Positions 8,835 to 18,728 of a stretch of DNA of 64,000 bases are shown piece after piece (the first letter of the stretch is position 1; each line of letters opens with the position of its first letter). This DNA is from G963665085 sp963665085 (GTDB taxonomy: Bacteria; Bacteroidota; Bacteroidia; Bacteroidales; JAAAOM01), in the NCBI GenBank assembly GCA_963665085.2, contig CAXXXS010000001.1:1054001-1118000 (forward strand), read 5' to 3'. The notes under the pieces are model-generated. The model was not told the origin of the DNA, did no database searches, and worked only from the letters and a program-made list of their open reading frames with translations. The translations under genes and the position numbers were made by a program.

Positions 8835-10034
8835 TTATTTTATATTTTGATCATAAAAGATAAGCTTTACTTCTGCCCCACCATCTTCTTTATTGTTTAA
8901 TTCAATTTTACCAGACAAGGCACTCATAATTAATTTAGCTGTAGCAAGCCCAAGCCCGAATCCGGCTTCCTCCTGATTATAGGTTGTAAAAATATCCAAC
9001 TTATCAGTGCGGTATTGATCCGGTATACCATAACCTTGATCTGTAATTACTATGGTGCTCCCATCTTCAAAATGTTGCGTATCAATAGTGATAATACCAT
9101 CTTCAGGAGAATATTTTATTGCATTATCCAAAATAATATTAAAACAACGATGGATTAAATTATCATCTCCAAAAATCTGAAAATCAATATTTGCCAGACT
9201 ATTTTTTATGTTTATTCTTTTGTTCTCATAACGTTTTTTCACAACCAAAAGTGATTGTAAAATCATTTCGTTTGCAGATAAAACCTGCATATTCAATTTA
9301 TATTTATCGGCCCTTAATTCTGTAAACAAAAGTGATCGTTCCGAGAGTTTAACTAACCTGTCAACAAGATTTTTTATTTCGTTAACAAAATCCTTTTGCT
9401 CGCAGTTTATATTTGTATGGGCCAATAATTCAGAATACCCAAGTATTCCGTTTAACGGGGTCCTTAATTGGTGATTGATATGAATTAAAAACTCATTTTT
9501 TGCTTTATCGAGATTAGAAAGGTCTTCATTTGCTAATTTTAACTTTTCGGTATTAGATTTAACAGCTTCAATAAGTTTTGAATTCATAAGTTGAAGCTTA
9601 TCCTGCTCATTCTTTAAAGATAAATGTTTTTTCACCCTAGAAGTTAATTCTAGTAAATTAAACGGCTTTGTAATATAATCAACGCCACCAACTTCAAATC
9701 CTTTTACAATATCTTCTGTTTCAACTTTTGCCGTAAGAAAAATTACCGGGATATTTTGAGTGGCAGGATTTTCTTTTAGTCTTTTGCAGGTTTCAAAGCC
9801 ATCCAGCATTGGCATAGCAATGTCTAATAAAACCAAATCTGGTAATTCAGTTTCACAAATTTCCAGAGCTAGTTTTCCATTTGTTGCAAACTTTACATCA
9901 ATATTATGTTGTTTAAGATATTCGCCGACAAAAATTAAGTTCTCAGGAAAATCGTCAACAACTAAAACTTCGCTCTTTTTTTGCCTCTTTCGCTCAATTT
10001 TTTCAAGATCAATACTAGTTTCTAAATCTTTCAA
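8835..10034 (-). CDS. hybrid response regulator/sensor histidine kinase
   Basis: A soluble signalling protein with a receiver domain in front of a kinase. The receiver (about 20-140) has acidic residues in VVDDF, the phospho-acceptor Asp71 in LLDIAMPMLDGF, and Lys123 in TKPF. A coiled linker (140-180) leads to a HisKA box with His188 in NHQLRTPLNG. The HATPase part shows the N box DNAIKYSPEDG, the G1 box DQGYGIP and the G2 box GFGLGLATAK. No membrane segment or output DNA-binding domain is seen, so it is probably an internal relay; its partner and signal are unknown. The start is TTG (10034), because a stop lies two codons upstream and no ATG occurs before the receiver. A candidate promoter is at 10061. 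Confidence 0.9.
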   Translation of the reverse strand: MKDLETSIDLEKIERKRQKKSEVLVVDDFPENLIFVGEYLKQHNIDVKFATNGKLALEICETELPDLVLLDIAMPMLDGFETCKRLKENPATQNIPVIFLTAKVETEDIVKGFEVGGVDYITKPFNLLELTSRVKKHLSLKNEQDKLQLMNSKLIEAVKSNTEKLKLANEDLSNLDKAKNEFLIHINHQLRTPLNGILGYSELLAHTNINCEQKDFVNEIKNLVDRLVKLSERSLLFTELRADKYKLNMQVLSANEMILQSLLVVKKRYENKRINIKNSLANIDFQIFGDDNLIHRCFNIILDNAIKYSPEDGIITIDTQHFEDGSTIVITDQGYGIPDQYRTDKLDIFTTYNQEEAGFGLGLATAKLIMSALSGKIELNNKEDGGAEVKLIFYDQNIK

Positions 10035-10060
10035 GTTTTATAAAAAATAAGTTAGTATAA

Positions 10061-10068
10061 CAAAAATA
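10061..10068 (-). promoter_or_regulatory. candidate -7 element before the hybrid kinase gene
   Basis: Minus-strand TATTTTTG fits TAnnTTTG, 26 bases before the TTG start. A TTTG lies further upstream but at a spacing of about 26 bases rather than 19-21. Confidence 0.3.
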
Positions 10069-10198
10069 AAGCGAAAGAAATTCTTAAACGATCGCAAAAC
10101 ACAGATAGTTATTAAAACTATTGATAACTTATTAACAATTTGGTAGATTGGGATTTATATCGTTATCTAAAATTAGATAACAATTAAATGAAATAAAA

Positions 10199-10238
10199 GC
10201 CATTTTTAATTGGCGATCTCCGGATTAAATTTTGGAGA
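10199..10238 (-). terminator. hairpins just after the stop of the 10239 gene
   Basis: Read on the minus strand, a stem ATCTCC/GGAGAT follows the stop codon directly. A second stem GCCA/TGGC then runs into TTTTATTT. The second hairpin with its T-rich tail could be a weak intrinsic terminator for the secreted-protein block. Confidence 0.35.
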
Positions 10239-11519
10239 TTATTTTTTCTTAATTGCTGTGGCCGGATAAGTAAAAATACCAATTCCTGCACCGACATAAA
10301 AAACATTGCCTTTAAAAACATTATTATCGTCTTCAAAGTTAGGAGTGATAAATCCTGCTTTCAAACGAAATATCCAGTATGTATTATCAAATTCGGAAAT
10401 TAACCTGTCTTTGTATTCGCTGATATGAATTTTATGTTTTAGCTTATAATCAAATGTAATTGATGTGTGTAAAACAGGGGTATTATCTATTTTTAAATTA
10501 ATTGCTTCTCCATCTTCTGCCCTTACATAAGATGATATATTTGTTGAAGCCATGCCAATACTGGGCGTAATCATCATCTTATCATTGTTGATAATGGCAT
10601 ACCCTAAATTTAAACTACCGAAAGCTAATGTTGTTCGGGAATTTTTTTCCCATAATTCCTTAAATGTAAAATCCTGTTTTACCCTGCTAATAAGACTTCC
10701 TGTGAATTGAAAATCCAGAATTAAATTCTTATATGCAGCATTTATAATTCCCCCTATTGGCATTCCTCCTGAAATATTATCTCCCAGATTTTCTGTAAAT
10801 GAACAACTCCCAATGAATAGAGTAGATCCCAATCCAAAATTGCTTGTTTTATAGCCTATATCGATATTAGAGGACACAAAATCATTATAGCTTTCATCCT
10901 GGTATTTCCCCTTATATTCTTTTGCCTGTTGTATTAATAAATCTTTATCAAAGCCTTCCAGGTTTGCTTCTGCCAATCTAAAATCTAAATAAAGCATTAA
11001 AAAATCCTTTTCCTCAGGATTTAAATTACTCGATTTTATATGTGCTTTTAACTCTTCCTGATTTTCGTAACTAAGCTTTAAGAGATCATCATAAAAAGAA
11101 TTCTTGTAAGGAATAATTGCTTGCTGTTCTTTTCCGGTTTCAATTATTGAACCTCGTGGATTTGTATTATTTACTACGTGCTTTAAAATATTTTGGTACT
11201 CTCCTAACCAATAAAACATTAGAATTATTTCCTCTTTATAAAAAGATTGAAGATTTTCTTTATATCCGGTAGGTAGTTCCAGGATTAAAGGATTTTCGAA
11301 AATCTCTGAAATTTTATCAAATTCCTTATTGGTCAAATACTCATAGGTAAGATTTCTTCTACCTGTAAATTTCTTGTGTGCATCATCAAGTGATGAAACA
11401 ATATTTTGATCCAATCCTTGCGCACTAAGATCTATACAGACAGAGAGAATAGTAAAAAATAAAATAACGATTCGCATAAATGAATTTTTGATAGTATCTA
11501 ATTTACTATTTTTTTTCAT
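10239..11519 (-). CDS. exported protein of unknown function with a probable outer-membrane beta-domain
   Basis: No family recognised. A signal peptide is clear around IVILFFTILSVCIDLSAQG. The first ATG (11519) leaves a long charged n-region, so the second ATG at 11477 (MRIVILFF) is a reasonable alternative start. Residues about 40-200 look helical. From about 215 to the end alternating polar and hydrophobic strands dominate (for example NFGLGSTLFIGSCSF, LAFGSLNLGYAII, YWIFRLKAGFITP, NVFYVGAGIGIFTYP), as in outer-membrane barrels. It is the last gene of a minus-strand row of secreted proteins. Its role is unknown. Confidence 0.55.
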   Translation of the reverse strand: MKKNSKLDTIKNSFMRIVILFFTILSVCIDLSAQGLDQNIVSSLDDAHKKFTGRRNLTYEYLTNKEFDKISEIFENPLILELPTGYKENLQSFYKEEIILMFYWLGEYQNILKHVVNNTNPRGSIIETGKEQQAIIPYKNSFYDDLLKLSYENQEELKAHIKSSNLNPEEKDFLMLYLDFRLAEANLEGFDKDLLIQQAKEYKGKYQDESYNDFVSSNIDIGYKTSNFGLGSTLFIGSCSFTENLGDNISGGMPIGGIINAAYKNLILDFQFTGSLISRVKQDFTFKELWEKNSRTTLAFGSLNLGYAIINNDKMMITPSIGMASTNISSYVRAEDGEAINLKIDNTPVLHTSITFDYKLKHKIHISEYKDRLISEFDNTYWIFRLKAGFITPNFEDDNNVFKGNVFYVGAGIGIFTYPATAIKKK

Positions 11520-11627
11520 TCAATACGTAGCAATTGCATGTAAGTTCTGTTGTTAGGCTAAAGATTTAGTGTTTTCACTTATATTTTTATGCATTACTAC
11601 CATAATCTATGTTAAAAAGATGCCATT

Positions 11628-12875
11628 TTACAAACCAATTTCATCTAACGGTATCTTATACAATGCAACTCGCGGATATTTATTTGTAACCAGGGTTTTA
11701 CATAAAACTAGTAGTGCATCACTTGTTTGTTTTATAGTTACCGGGGCTATATCATTTGTGCTTCCTACATAATAAATATTATGAAGAGAATAATCTTCGG
11801 TTTCATAAATAAATAAAGCTACCTGTTCTCCTTTTGTTGCTATTGCAGATATTAGAAAATTTTCATTATTGAAACTAATAATTTCAGATGGGATTAGAGC
11901 GTTACCATCCAATTCTATAAATTCTGTTGTTTCTGTTAAATCATCAATATCATATCGATTATCGTTGTTTAGTAAAAGATCCGATTTTATGGATATTTTG
12001 TTATTGTCATTTTTCACAAATGCGAATAAACTGTCACTTAGTTGCTGAAAAGAAGCTACATATACTTTATTTCTGGAACCCGTAATCCATTTGCTTTGAC
12101 TGGAGCCATCCTTATCTACATTATACAAACTAAATAAATCGTTACCAAAACAATTTACACAATAAGAATCGAGGTTATTGTTGTTCTTGTATTCTTTTAT
12201 TGAAAAAGGATACTGCTTATTATAATGTCCCAGATGTTCTAAAATTGTAGGAACAATAACGTTTATTCCATGGTTGGAAGAATTGGTCATCGTCCCTATA
12301 ACATTGACCTGGGGATTTGATGTTATATTAGAAATTTTTCGAAGTTCTGCATCTCTTGTCCCACTATTGCTATTTGTCAACAATAATATATTTCCTTCAC
12401 TATCAACGATTGATTTTAATGCAAAAGTATTACTACCAAAATCGCCACCAGAGACCAAATCAATGCTTTCTGAAGATAAATCAATTTCGAAAAGTATTGG
12501 TTCCAAACTCGTATTGTGAAGGGTGAAAAAATAATATTCTCCATTTATTTCCAAGATATTGGCTATTGGACTAACGTAAGGATAATTACCTACGGTGGTC
12601 CACTCTACATTACCTTCTATATCAGTTTTAATAATAAAAGGGAGGTGATATTCATACGAATATGTGAGCGTATCCGAATCAATTATTCGTGATGAAAGAA
12701 TTAAAAATCCATCATTTAACTCAACTACATCAAGAGGATAATAATTATTATTTAGGTTATCATCGTGGTAGATTCGGATAAAACTTTCACTATTTTCAAT
12801 ATCACTGTTTGTGATGTCGCACTGAACGAGTATTAATCCAGAGAATAGTATGATAATAAATTGGTATATCTTCAT
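11628..12875 (-). CDS. lipoprotein of unknown function, possibly beta-propeller
   Basis: The signal peptide ends in the lipobox LVQC, so this is a predicted surface or periplasmic lipoprotein of about 415 residues. I chose ATG 12875 (MKIYQFIIILFSG) over the TTG four codons earlier. Repeating strand-rich segments with phrases such as NDGFLILSSR, GNILLLTNSNSG and NDNNKISI suggest a beta-propeller of the kind found in Bacteroidota lipoproteins, but no blade signature is decisive. It sits between a barrel-like gene and the 10239 gene and may belong to the same transcription unit as the DUF1501/DUF1800 pair. Function unknown. Confidence 0.55.
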   Translation of the reverse strand: MKIYQFIIILFSGLILVQCDITNSDIENSESFIRIYHDDNLNNNYYPLDVVELNDGFLILSSRIIDSDTLTYSYEYHLPFIIKTDIEGNVEWTTVGNYPYVSPIANILEINGEYYFFTLHNTSLEPILFEIDLSSESIDLVSGGDFGSNTFALKSIVDSEGNILLLTNSNSGTRDAELRKISNITSNPQVNVIGTMTNSSNHGINVIVPTILEHLGHYNKQYPFSIKEYKNNNNLDSYCVNCFGNDLFSLYNVDKDGSSQSKWITGSRNKVYVASFQQLSDSLFAFVKNDNNKISIKSDLLLNNDNRYDIDDLTETTEFIELDGNALIPSEIISFNNENFLISAIATKGEQVALFIYETEDYSLHNIYYVGSTNDIAPVTIKQTSDALLVLCKTLVTNKYPRVALYKIPLDEIGL

Positions 12876-12888
12876 TTTTTTATTCAAA

Positions 12889-13749
12889 TCATTGTTTGCA
12901 TTTCAGGCTCTTTGCCAAGCTACTTGGTTTATTTAACGGGAATAAAACCCTTAAATTTAGAACTACAGAATTTAGGAGCATGTTATCATTAACATCATAA
13001 GAACTCCCGGTAATCAACTGGTTTGAATACCGGGCATCTTCCCTTGAAATGTTATTGAAACTATAGTGATAGCCTACTCCCAACATAAGTTGCAAATTTT
13101 CTAAATCGTAGATAGCACCTATCTCAGCAACAGCAGCTAGTCGCGATTTTATATACTGATCATTGTAAAAGAGATGTTGATCTTCTGATGAAGTTGTAAA
13201 ATCCTGTTCATCAATAGTAGTAATCTCTGTGACATGCATCAATTTTTCAGCCCCTAACAGACGGCCATAATATCCTCCAACTAAAAAATAGGGTTTAACA
13301 GGCGATATATCTTTGGTAAATTGCAAAAGCAAGGGTAGTTCCAAATAATGAAGGTTATTGTTATGTTCCTGTTCACTTGAACGAGAAACTCCTTCATTCT
13401 CTGTATCCACCCATATGTTTTCTGTTGAATAACCAAAACGATAATGGGCAAATGTTGGTTCAAAAATCAGATTGATCCTGTCACTCAATTTATATAAACC
13501 AACAAACCCATACTGGTAACCCCAATTCTGATAGATTTTATTATACTCTTTCGAACTGGCATCAACATCACCAATGCTTGAAAATATCTGAAACTGTTCC
13601 AGAACCATCACATGGCTTACATTTGCACCCCCTTTTAGTCCCAGGTAAAAAGGGCTCTCAATTGTAGTTTTCGATTGAGCAGATACAACTAAACAAGAGC
13701 AACAAAAAAAAGTTACCAGTAATATGATTTTCAAAAGAAATTTTCTCAT
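12889..13749 (-). CDS. PorT-family-like outer-membrane beta-barrel protein
   Basis: Predicted small outer-membrane barrel of 286 residues. It has a signal peptide (LLKIILLVTFFCCSCLVVSAQ, cleaved after SAQ), then FYLGLKGGANVS. That opening is typical of the 'outer membrane beta-barrel' group that includes PorT-like proteins in Bacteroidota. Later strands such as YGFVGLYKLSDRINLIFEP, YFLVGGYYGRLLG and LMLGVGYHYSF alternate in the barrel manner. It lies 9 bases after the DUF1501 gene, so the two are probably co-transcribed. Its ligand or partner is unknown. Confidence 0.7.
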   Translation of the reverse strand: MRKFLLKIILLVTFFCCSCLVVSAQSKTTIESPFYLGLKGGANVSHVMVLEQFQIFSSIGDVDASSKEYNKIYQNWGYQYGFVGLYKLSDRINLIFEPTFAHYRFGYSTENIWVDTENEGVSRSSEQEHNNNLHYLELPLLLQFTKDISPVKPYFLVGGYYGRLLGAEKLMHVTEITTIDEQDFTTSSEDQHLFYNDQYIKSRLAAVAEIGAIYDLENLQLMLGVGYHYSFNNISREDARYSNQLITGSSYDVNDNMLLNSVVLNLRVLFPLNKPSSLAKSLKCKQ

Positions 13750-13758
13750 TGGCTGATA

Positions 13759-15402
13759 TTAATGCTTTGTAAACTTACACTGATATGGATAATCATTTAC
13801 ATAAGCAACAGCAACATAAGTTCCTTTTAGAAGACTACTTGTGTTATAATTAAATGATGCCATTCCATATTGTTTCTTGCCCTGGAAAACAGATGCTACA
13901 TATTTACCATTGGTATCCATGATAGCTAATTTCACATTTGATACCCGTAACAATGGTATTTGAAAGGTAGCAACATTTTTTACCGGATTGGGAGTACATG
14001 TAAGTTTAACTTCACCTATACCATTTAAATCATTAATACTACTCGAACCTTCAATTAAAGGAAGACGATTGGAAGTCCATGCATCGAAATAGGTATCTTG
14101 CATAGCTTCTTCTGATGCTCCAAACCAGTCCATCACAACTGAAGTATAAACCTGCCTGTAATCAATAGCGTATTTTGTGTTCCCGTTATCCAAATCATCC
14201 AAATCTGGATTTTCACCATAGATGCCTCCCTGTAAACCACTCCCAAATAAAAATACCGGAGTTGACTTTCCATGATCAGTCCCATAACTATCATTTGAGT
14301 AAGCCCTTCGTCCAAACTCGGTAAAAGTCATTGTGAGCACACGCTCCTCGATACCCATTGCAGCCAAATCATTGTGGAATGCTTTTATGGCACTTGAAAG
14401 GTGATATAATAAAGCTGCATGACCACCCATAGTTGAATCATCACTTAACACCTGATCGGCATGCGTATCAAATAATCCGATACGACAGAGGAAAATACGT
14501 GTTTTAATACCTCCATCAAGAAGCCTGGCAATTAATCGTAACTGACCGGAAAGTGGATTTGAGATAAACCTGTCAGGAGCATTCTGAGAATAGGTTTCCG
14601 GATAAACAACAGATGATGAATTGCTTCCTGCATTATAAACATCACGTAATCGCTCTGAATAATCGATGGCTTTATCTTCAAAATCCATTAAATATTTTAA
14701 TTCATCACCAGCGTGTGAATCAGGGAAAGACATTGGAGGTTGATCAAGTCCGACAGTGTTTACAAGATTATAATAACCGATGGGATCGTTAATATTAAAT
14801 CCAATAGGAATTCCAACATCACGGTGAAACGAAAGGGATAGATCCCCACTAAGTTCGATTCCCGGAGGATCGGGCATTTCAGCAGAAGGATAACTATCCG
14901 GATAATCCGGATATTCATGATTTAAAAATCGCCCCATCCACCCAGAATGGAATGTATCATTGTAATCACCTCCCATAAAAACAATATCGCGACCACGAAA
15001 ATGGGAAAGGTTCATGTTTTCATAACCAACATTATGAACAACAGCTGCACGGCCATCATCATATAAATCTTTAAAGCCTTGCATGTCTGGATGTAAACCT
15101 GCTTGTTGAGCAGAAGGTAACGTACCATCTAACGGAATATACGATCGCCCACCTGATTTAGGAATATAAATATTGGAACGAATGTCCTTGTATTTATCAT
15201 ACTGTTCAATTGGGATCAAGGTATTTAAGCCATCGTTACCACCATGAAGTTGCACAAAAACCAGAACGTGGTCATTTGAAGCATTCATAGCAATTTCCTT
15301 GAGTGCCTCATTACCCGCTAATACATTTAACGGCATTCCTCCCAATGTTATAGCACCTGATCCTGCTAACGATATATTTTTAATGAAATTTCTTCTTTTC
15401 AT
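13759..15402 (-). CDS. DUF1501 protein with type IX sorting domain
   Basis: Exported member of the DUF1501 (sulfatase-like fold) family; the biochemical role is not settled. The N-terminus MKRRNFIKNISLAGSGAITL has a twin-arginine-like motif and a signal segment ending near VLAG. Family signatures are HGGNDGLNTLIP, TEFGRRAYS and GTDHGK. The last 75 residues (from VKLTCTPNPVKN to CKFTKH) match a type A T9SS C-terminal sorting domain, so the protein is probably carried to the outer membrane by Tat or Sec and then by T9SS. It is 11 bases downstream of the DUF1800 gene; this pairing is common and suggests they act together. Confidence 0.88.
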   Translation of the reverse strand: MKRRNFIKNISLAGSGAITLGGMPLNVLAGNEALKEIAMNASNDHVLVFVQLHGGNDGLNTLIPIEQYDKYKDIRSNIYIPKSGGRSYIPLDGTLPSAQQAGLHPDMQGFKDLYDDGRAAVVHNVGYENMNLSHFRGRDIVFMGGDYNDTFHSGWMGRFLNHEYPDYPDSYPSAEMPDPPGIELSGDLSLSFHRDVGIPIGFNINDPIGYYNLVNTVGLDQPPMSFPDSHAGDELKYLMDFEDKAIDYSERLRDVYNAGSNSSSVVYPETYSQNAPDRFISNPLSGQLRLIARLLDGGIKTRIFLCRIGLFDTHADQVLSDDSTMGGHAALLYHLSSAIKAFHNDLAAMGIEERVLTMTFTEFGRRAYSNDSYGTDHGKSTPVFLFGSGLQGGIYGENPDLDDLDNGNTKYAIDYRQVYTSVVMDWFGASEEAMQDTYFDAWTSNRLPLIEGSSSINDLNGIGEVKLTCTPNPVKNVATFQIPLLRVSNVKLAIMDTNGKYVASVFQGKKQYGMASFNYNTSSLLKGTYVAVAYVNDYPYQCKFTKH

Positions 15403-15413
15403 AATGTTTAGTT

Positions 15414-17039
15414 TTAGTATAATTGAAATTCTGGCGTTTGCATAATAGAGGCAACAAAGTCCTCAAGCTTTGACCTTACTGTTGAATCATCACCTCCTGA
15501 GGTATAACTATTCCAGGCTGCAGTCCATTCTGTTGAAGTCATCTCTTCCCCCAGAAAAATTGTGTTAAGGAAGTAATCTAATCGATCTGTTCCAATCTCA
15601 ACAGCAAAAAAATAATTTGCTAAGCTGGATACAATATCACTTGCACTTGATGCATCAGAGACATGGTTTGAATCTTCAACCCAGGCAACAACATCAGCTT
15701 TGTATCCAACATTTTCACCACCATTCTCTCCCTTAATAACATGATTTGAAAAATGATACCGCTGTGCTAACGTAATGGGTGTTATCCAGTTACGATTATA
15801 CGCTGGAAACTGATGATATGCCGGGTAACCAGCTACTTCGTAAGGTTCAAAAAAACTTAACCCCTGATCGAAGATATCACTTAGAATTCCATTTTGATAT
15901 GCATCTTCATATAACTTTTGAAGTTCAGTCTCAGGATCAGGCATTACAACATCAAAAAAGTTTAATGTTCCCAACATCAAATCAATAGGTGATTTTATTA
16001 TGGCACCTATGTTGTTATCCGACGTTTCGGTTGTATCTACATCATAAAAATGCTGACTGGATAAAAGTTCTTTTACTACAACGGATAGATTATATCCTGA
16101 AGTTTTAAAATTTGCTGCAAGAGGTACAATAATATCATTCTCAACCTCATCAGAAATATCATAATACACAAAGAACCGATATAACTTACGCGTTATAAAC
16201 CGGGCTGTCTCGTCCTGATTAAAAATCATGGTGATCATTTCATCCAGTTCGTTTAACATATCTTCTTCTGTTGAACCGGAACCTCCTATGGTTGCATTAG
16301 AAAATTTGGATGAGAATTGTTTTACAGTAAAATCATGCAACGTTGGATCAGGTATTCCAATAGGTAATTCCGTATCCTCATCAATATTTGTAAAAGTATT
16401 ATCACGTCGGAACCCGGTAAGAACTTTTCCCGCAGCTTTGATATCGTCTTCTGTATAATTGGTGTAATCGCCATCGTCTAGCTGTTCGCCTTTACCTATT
16501 GAGTAAAGTTCGAACATCTCCCTGGCAAAATTTTCATTGAAATTTCCTATTACATTGGTAGCACCATCCAGATAGATAAGCATCGCATTATCAATACAAA
16601 CTTTTTTAAAAAGTGTTTTAAAATCGCCTGTAGCATAAAACCGATGCAACTGATTCTGATAATAAATTGCCTCACTGCTTTGAATCACTGTTCGTCGCGC
16701 AGGCAGGTGTGAATGGATGAAATAAACCATTCGTTCGCGTATGCTGGTCCCTGAGTTTCTCATTTGCTCCAGAAACCAAATCATAAAATAACTCTCCAGC
16801 GTGCCATTTTCACTATTGGATTCTGTTGCAACAGGATTTAACCAGGTTTCCCCTGTTTGAAGGTCAACTGGTGGTTCAGGTGTTTCTACCTCTGCAAAAA
16901 GTATGTTCATTGCCTCGGTTACTGTCATTGTGCTAAATGACTTAATAGTTTGCACGTTAGGACCAAATGTTGCTCTACGTAAAAGATGAGCCGCATTTTT
17001 CTCCCCCAACGTTCCACTTAAGGGTGTAAGTGACGCCAT
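15414..17039 (-). CDS. DUF1800 protein
   Basis: Family DUF1800, whose function is undefined but which regularly accompanies DUF1501 proteins. Diagnostic stretches are AAHLLRRATFGP near residue 16, EQMRNSGTSIRERMVYFIHS, NFAREMFELYSIGKGEQ near 180, and the terminal SIMQTPEFQLY. Length 541 is normal. No convincing signal peptide is visible at the ATG (17039), and the family motif begins only 16 residues in, so export, if any, is unexplained. It is the first gene of the secreted-protein block, with 535 bases of non-coding repeat-bearing sequence upstream. Confidence 0.88.
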   Translation of the reverse strand: MASLTPLSGTLGEKNAAHLLRRATFGPNVQTIKSFSTMTVTEAMNILFAEVETPEPPVDLQTGETWLNPVATESNSENGTLESYFMIWFLEQMRNSGTSIRERMVYFIHSHLPARRTVIQSSEAIYYQNQLHRFYATGDFKTLFKKVCIDNAMLIYLDGATNVIGNFNENFAREMFELYSIGKGEQLDDGDYTNYTEDDIKAAGKVLTGFRRDNTFTNIDEDTELPIGIPDPTLHDFTVKQFSSKFSNATIGGSGSTEEDMLNELDEMITMIFNQDETARFITRKLYRFFVYYDISDEVENDIIVPLAANFKTSGYNLSVVVKELLSSQHFYDVDTTETSDNNIGAIIKSPIDLMLGTLNFFDVVMPDPETELQKLYEDAYQNGILSDIFDQGLSFFEPYEVAGYPAYHQFPAYNRNWITPITLAQRYHFSNHVIKGENGGENVGYKADVVAWVEDSNHVSDASSASDIVSSLANYFFAVEIGTDRLDYFLNTIFLGEEMTSTEWTAAWNSYTSGGDDSTVRSKLEDFVASIMQTPEFQLY

Positions 17040-17307
17040 AAATTGTTTTTTTAGGTTTTGTTAATATTAACGGTACAATGTTTATTACACTAACTTTTAT
17101 AATAACGTTTATAAAATATTTTATTGTTTGTAATAACTAAAAAATGGAAAGAATGTTTACGGAAATTTTGATTGGAAGGGAAAAATTTTTGGAAATGAGG
17201 GGATTTTTGAAGAAAGAAATACGGAAAATGAAAACCGGATTGATTGGAAGGGAATGAGGGATGGGTAATTAAGGAATTTTGGGGTTATAATAGTTTTCTA
17301 AGAAATA

Positions 17308-17340
17308 AACCGCGAAGAGCACGAAGAGACGCTAAGAAGA
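17308..17340 (+). repeat. dispersed repeat, copy 1
   Basis: Contains CGCGAAGAGCACGAAGAG followed by ACGCTAAGAAGA. Related copies lie at 17474-17510 and 58084-58115, the last in front of the CysC gene at the other end of the polysaccharide locus. Confidence 0.7.
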
Positions 17341-17473
17341 ATTTTGTGAGAAGCAAAGGGGATTTTGTGGTTATCTGTAACGTAATTCTAAAGTATTTGA
17401 AAAAGGTTTTATGATAAATGCTCTGGTTATTTTTTTTGCAATAGCATGTTGCATACTTTGGTTAAGAAAAAAT

Positions 17474-17510
17474 TAACGACAAAGAGCGCGAAGAGGCGCT
17501 AAGAAAAATT
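17474..17510 (+). repeat. dispersed repeat, copy 2
   Basis: Contains AAAGAGCGCGAAGAGGCGCT then AAGAAAAATT, diverged from the copies at 17308 and 58084. Confidence 0.65.
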
Positions 17511-17574
17511 TGTAAGAAGTAATGGAGCGTTTTGATTTTTTGTAAAGTATTTCTAAATATGATTAATCATATAA

Positions 17575-18702
17575 TTAAGAATTTAATAATTGAGACAGTA
17601 AATTAAATTGTAAATCTGAAATCTTTTCTATAGAGTAATTTTCAGATATATAAATTCTGCATTTATCACCCAATTCTTCTCTTTGACTTTCTGAGAATTC
17701 TATGGATTTATTCAGTGCATTCATTATTGAATACTCATTGGGTTCAGCATTTATTGCGATATCTTCCACAAATACTTCCGGGAAATTACAACCTTTGCTA
17801 ATAATAGGAACGATGTTCCACTGCATTGCTTCAAGAATACTTGTTGGAAATCCCTCAGAATAAGAGGGTAACAGATAAAAACTAGATTTTTGTAGCAACT
17901 CTTCTTTTTCTTTACCATATTTAGCCCCTACATAACTAATATTTTCTGTTCCACTTGAAAGTAAATCATTTACCTCATCAACGACCCCATCATCCGGACC
18001 AGCTATTATAAACTCATAATTTTTATGCATATTTAGTTTACTATTTTTCCAGGCATTTATCAATGGTATAATTCCTTTCTTGTGATGAAGCCTTGCCATA
18101 AATAAATAGATGATTGGTTTATTGCTTTTTTTTTCAAATTTATTAGTAGCATTTATTATTGTAGTACCATTTGGTATTAGTTTTAATTTATTTGTGGAAT
18201 AATATTTTGTAAGATTTTTATATTCCGGAGATCCTACAGCACGAACCGAATCAGCTTTTTTTGATAATGAATATTCCCAAATATTCCAATAAAGCATTTT
18301 AACAATTCTTTTTTGTTTCAAACTCCAGGGTTCTAACATACCATGAGGCACATAAATCCATAAAAATCCCATCTCCTTGAGAATTGCACCCCATCTGGTT
18401 GGAAACTGCCAACAACCATGCGTGACAATTATTGTATTATTTCTTCCTAGACTATATTTCTTTAAAATATTATCAATATAAGAAATTGTAGCTTGTTTAT
18501 TAAAGAGAAATTTATTGATGGAAGAATGCTTTATCGGTATTTTAATAACTTCTTTGAGTTCAGGTGAATCGTTAATCTCTGGATAAAGTAAAAAGGATTG
18601 TATCGAATATTTATTTTTTAATTTCTCTGCCGTTGAAATAGCAGCATTCCAAATTCCAAAATTTACCTGAGTAATATTATCAACTATATTAAGAACATTC
18701 AT
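17575..18702 (-). CDS. glycosyltransferase, GT4/GT-B family
   Basis: Predicted retaining glycosyltransferase of the surface-polysaccharide pathway. 375 residues with a two-lobed GT-B layout. The C-terminal lobe has a start like FMARLHHKKGIIPLINAW near residue 200 and the nucleotide-sugar motif PSYSEGFPTSILEAMQ near 295, where the glutamates form the E-x7-E pattern. No membrane helix. Donor and acceptor cannot be told. It is the most downstream gene of the long minus-strand locus, 26 bases after the UGM-like flavoprotein gene. Confidence 0.87.
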   Translation of the reverse strand: MNVLNIVDNITQVNFGIWNAAISTAEKLKNKYSIQSFLLYPEINDSPELKEVIKIPIKHSSINKFLFNKQATISYIDNILKKYSLGRNNTIIVTHGCWQFPTRWGAILKEMGFLWIYVPHGMLEPWSLKQKRIVKMLYWNIWEYSLSKKADSVRAVGSPEYKNLTKYYSTNKLKLIPNGTTIINATNKFEKKSNKPIIYLFMARLHHKKGIIPLINAWKNSKLNMHKNYEFIIAGPDDGVVDEVNDLLSSGTENISYVGAKYGKEKEELLQKSSFYLLPSYSEGFPTSILEAMQWNIVPIISKGCNFPEVFVEDIAINAEPNEYSIMNALNKSIEFSESQREELGDKCRIYISENYSIEKISDLQFNLLSQLLNS

Positions 18703-18728
18703 ATAAAATAGTTGGATATCTTTATGAT

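Larger units (their letters stand above)
17040..17574. other. intergenic stretch with two degenerate repeats
   Basis: No gene supported. It holds a purine-rich tract at about 17150-17280 and two copies of a repeat around 'CGCGAAGAGCACGAAGAG' (17308-17340 and 17474-17510). A third copy lies at 58084. It is the boundary between the secreted-protein block and the polysaccharide locus. Confidence 0.6.

Noticed and set aside
11569..11772. 67-codon plus-strand frame antisense to the lipoprotein gene
   Set aside because: It overlaps the end of the 11628 gene on the other strand and has no supporting features.
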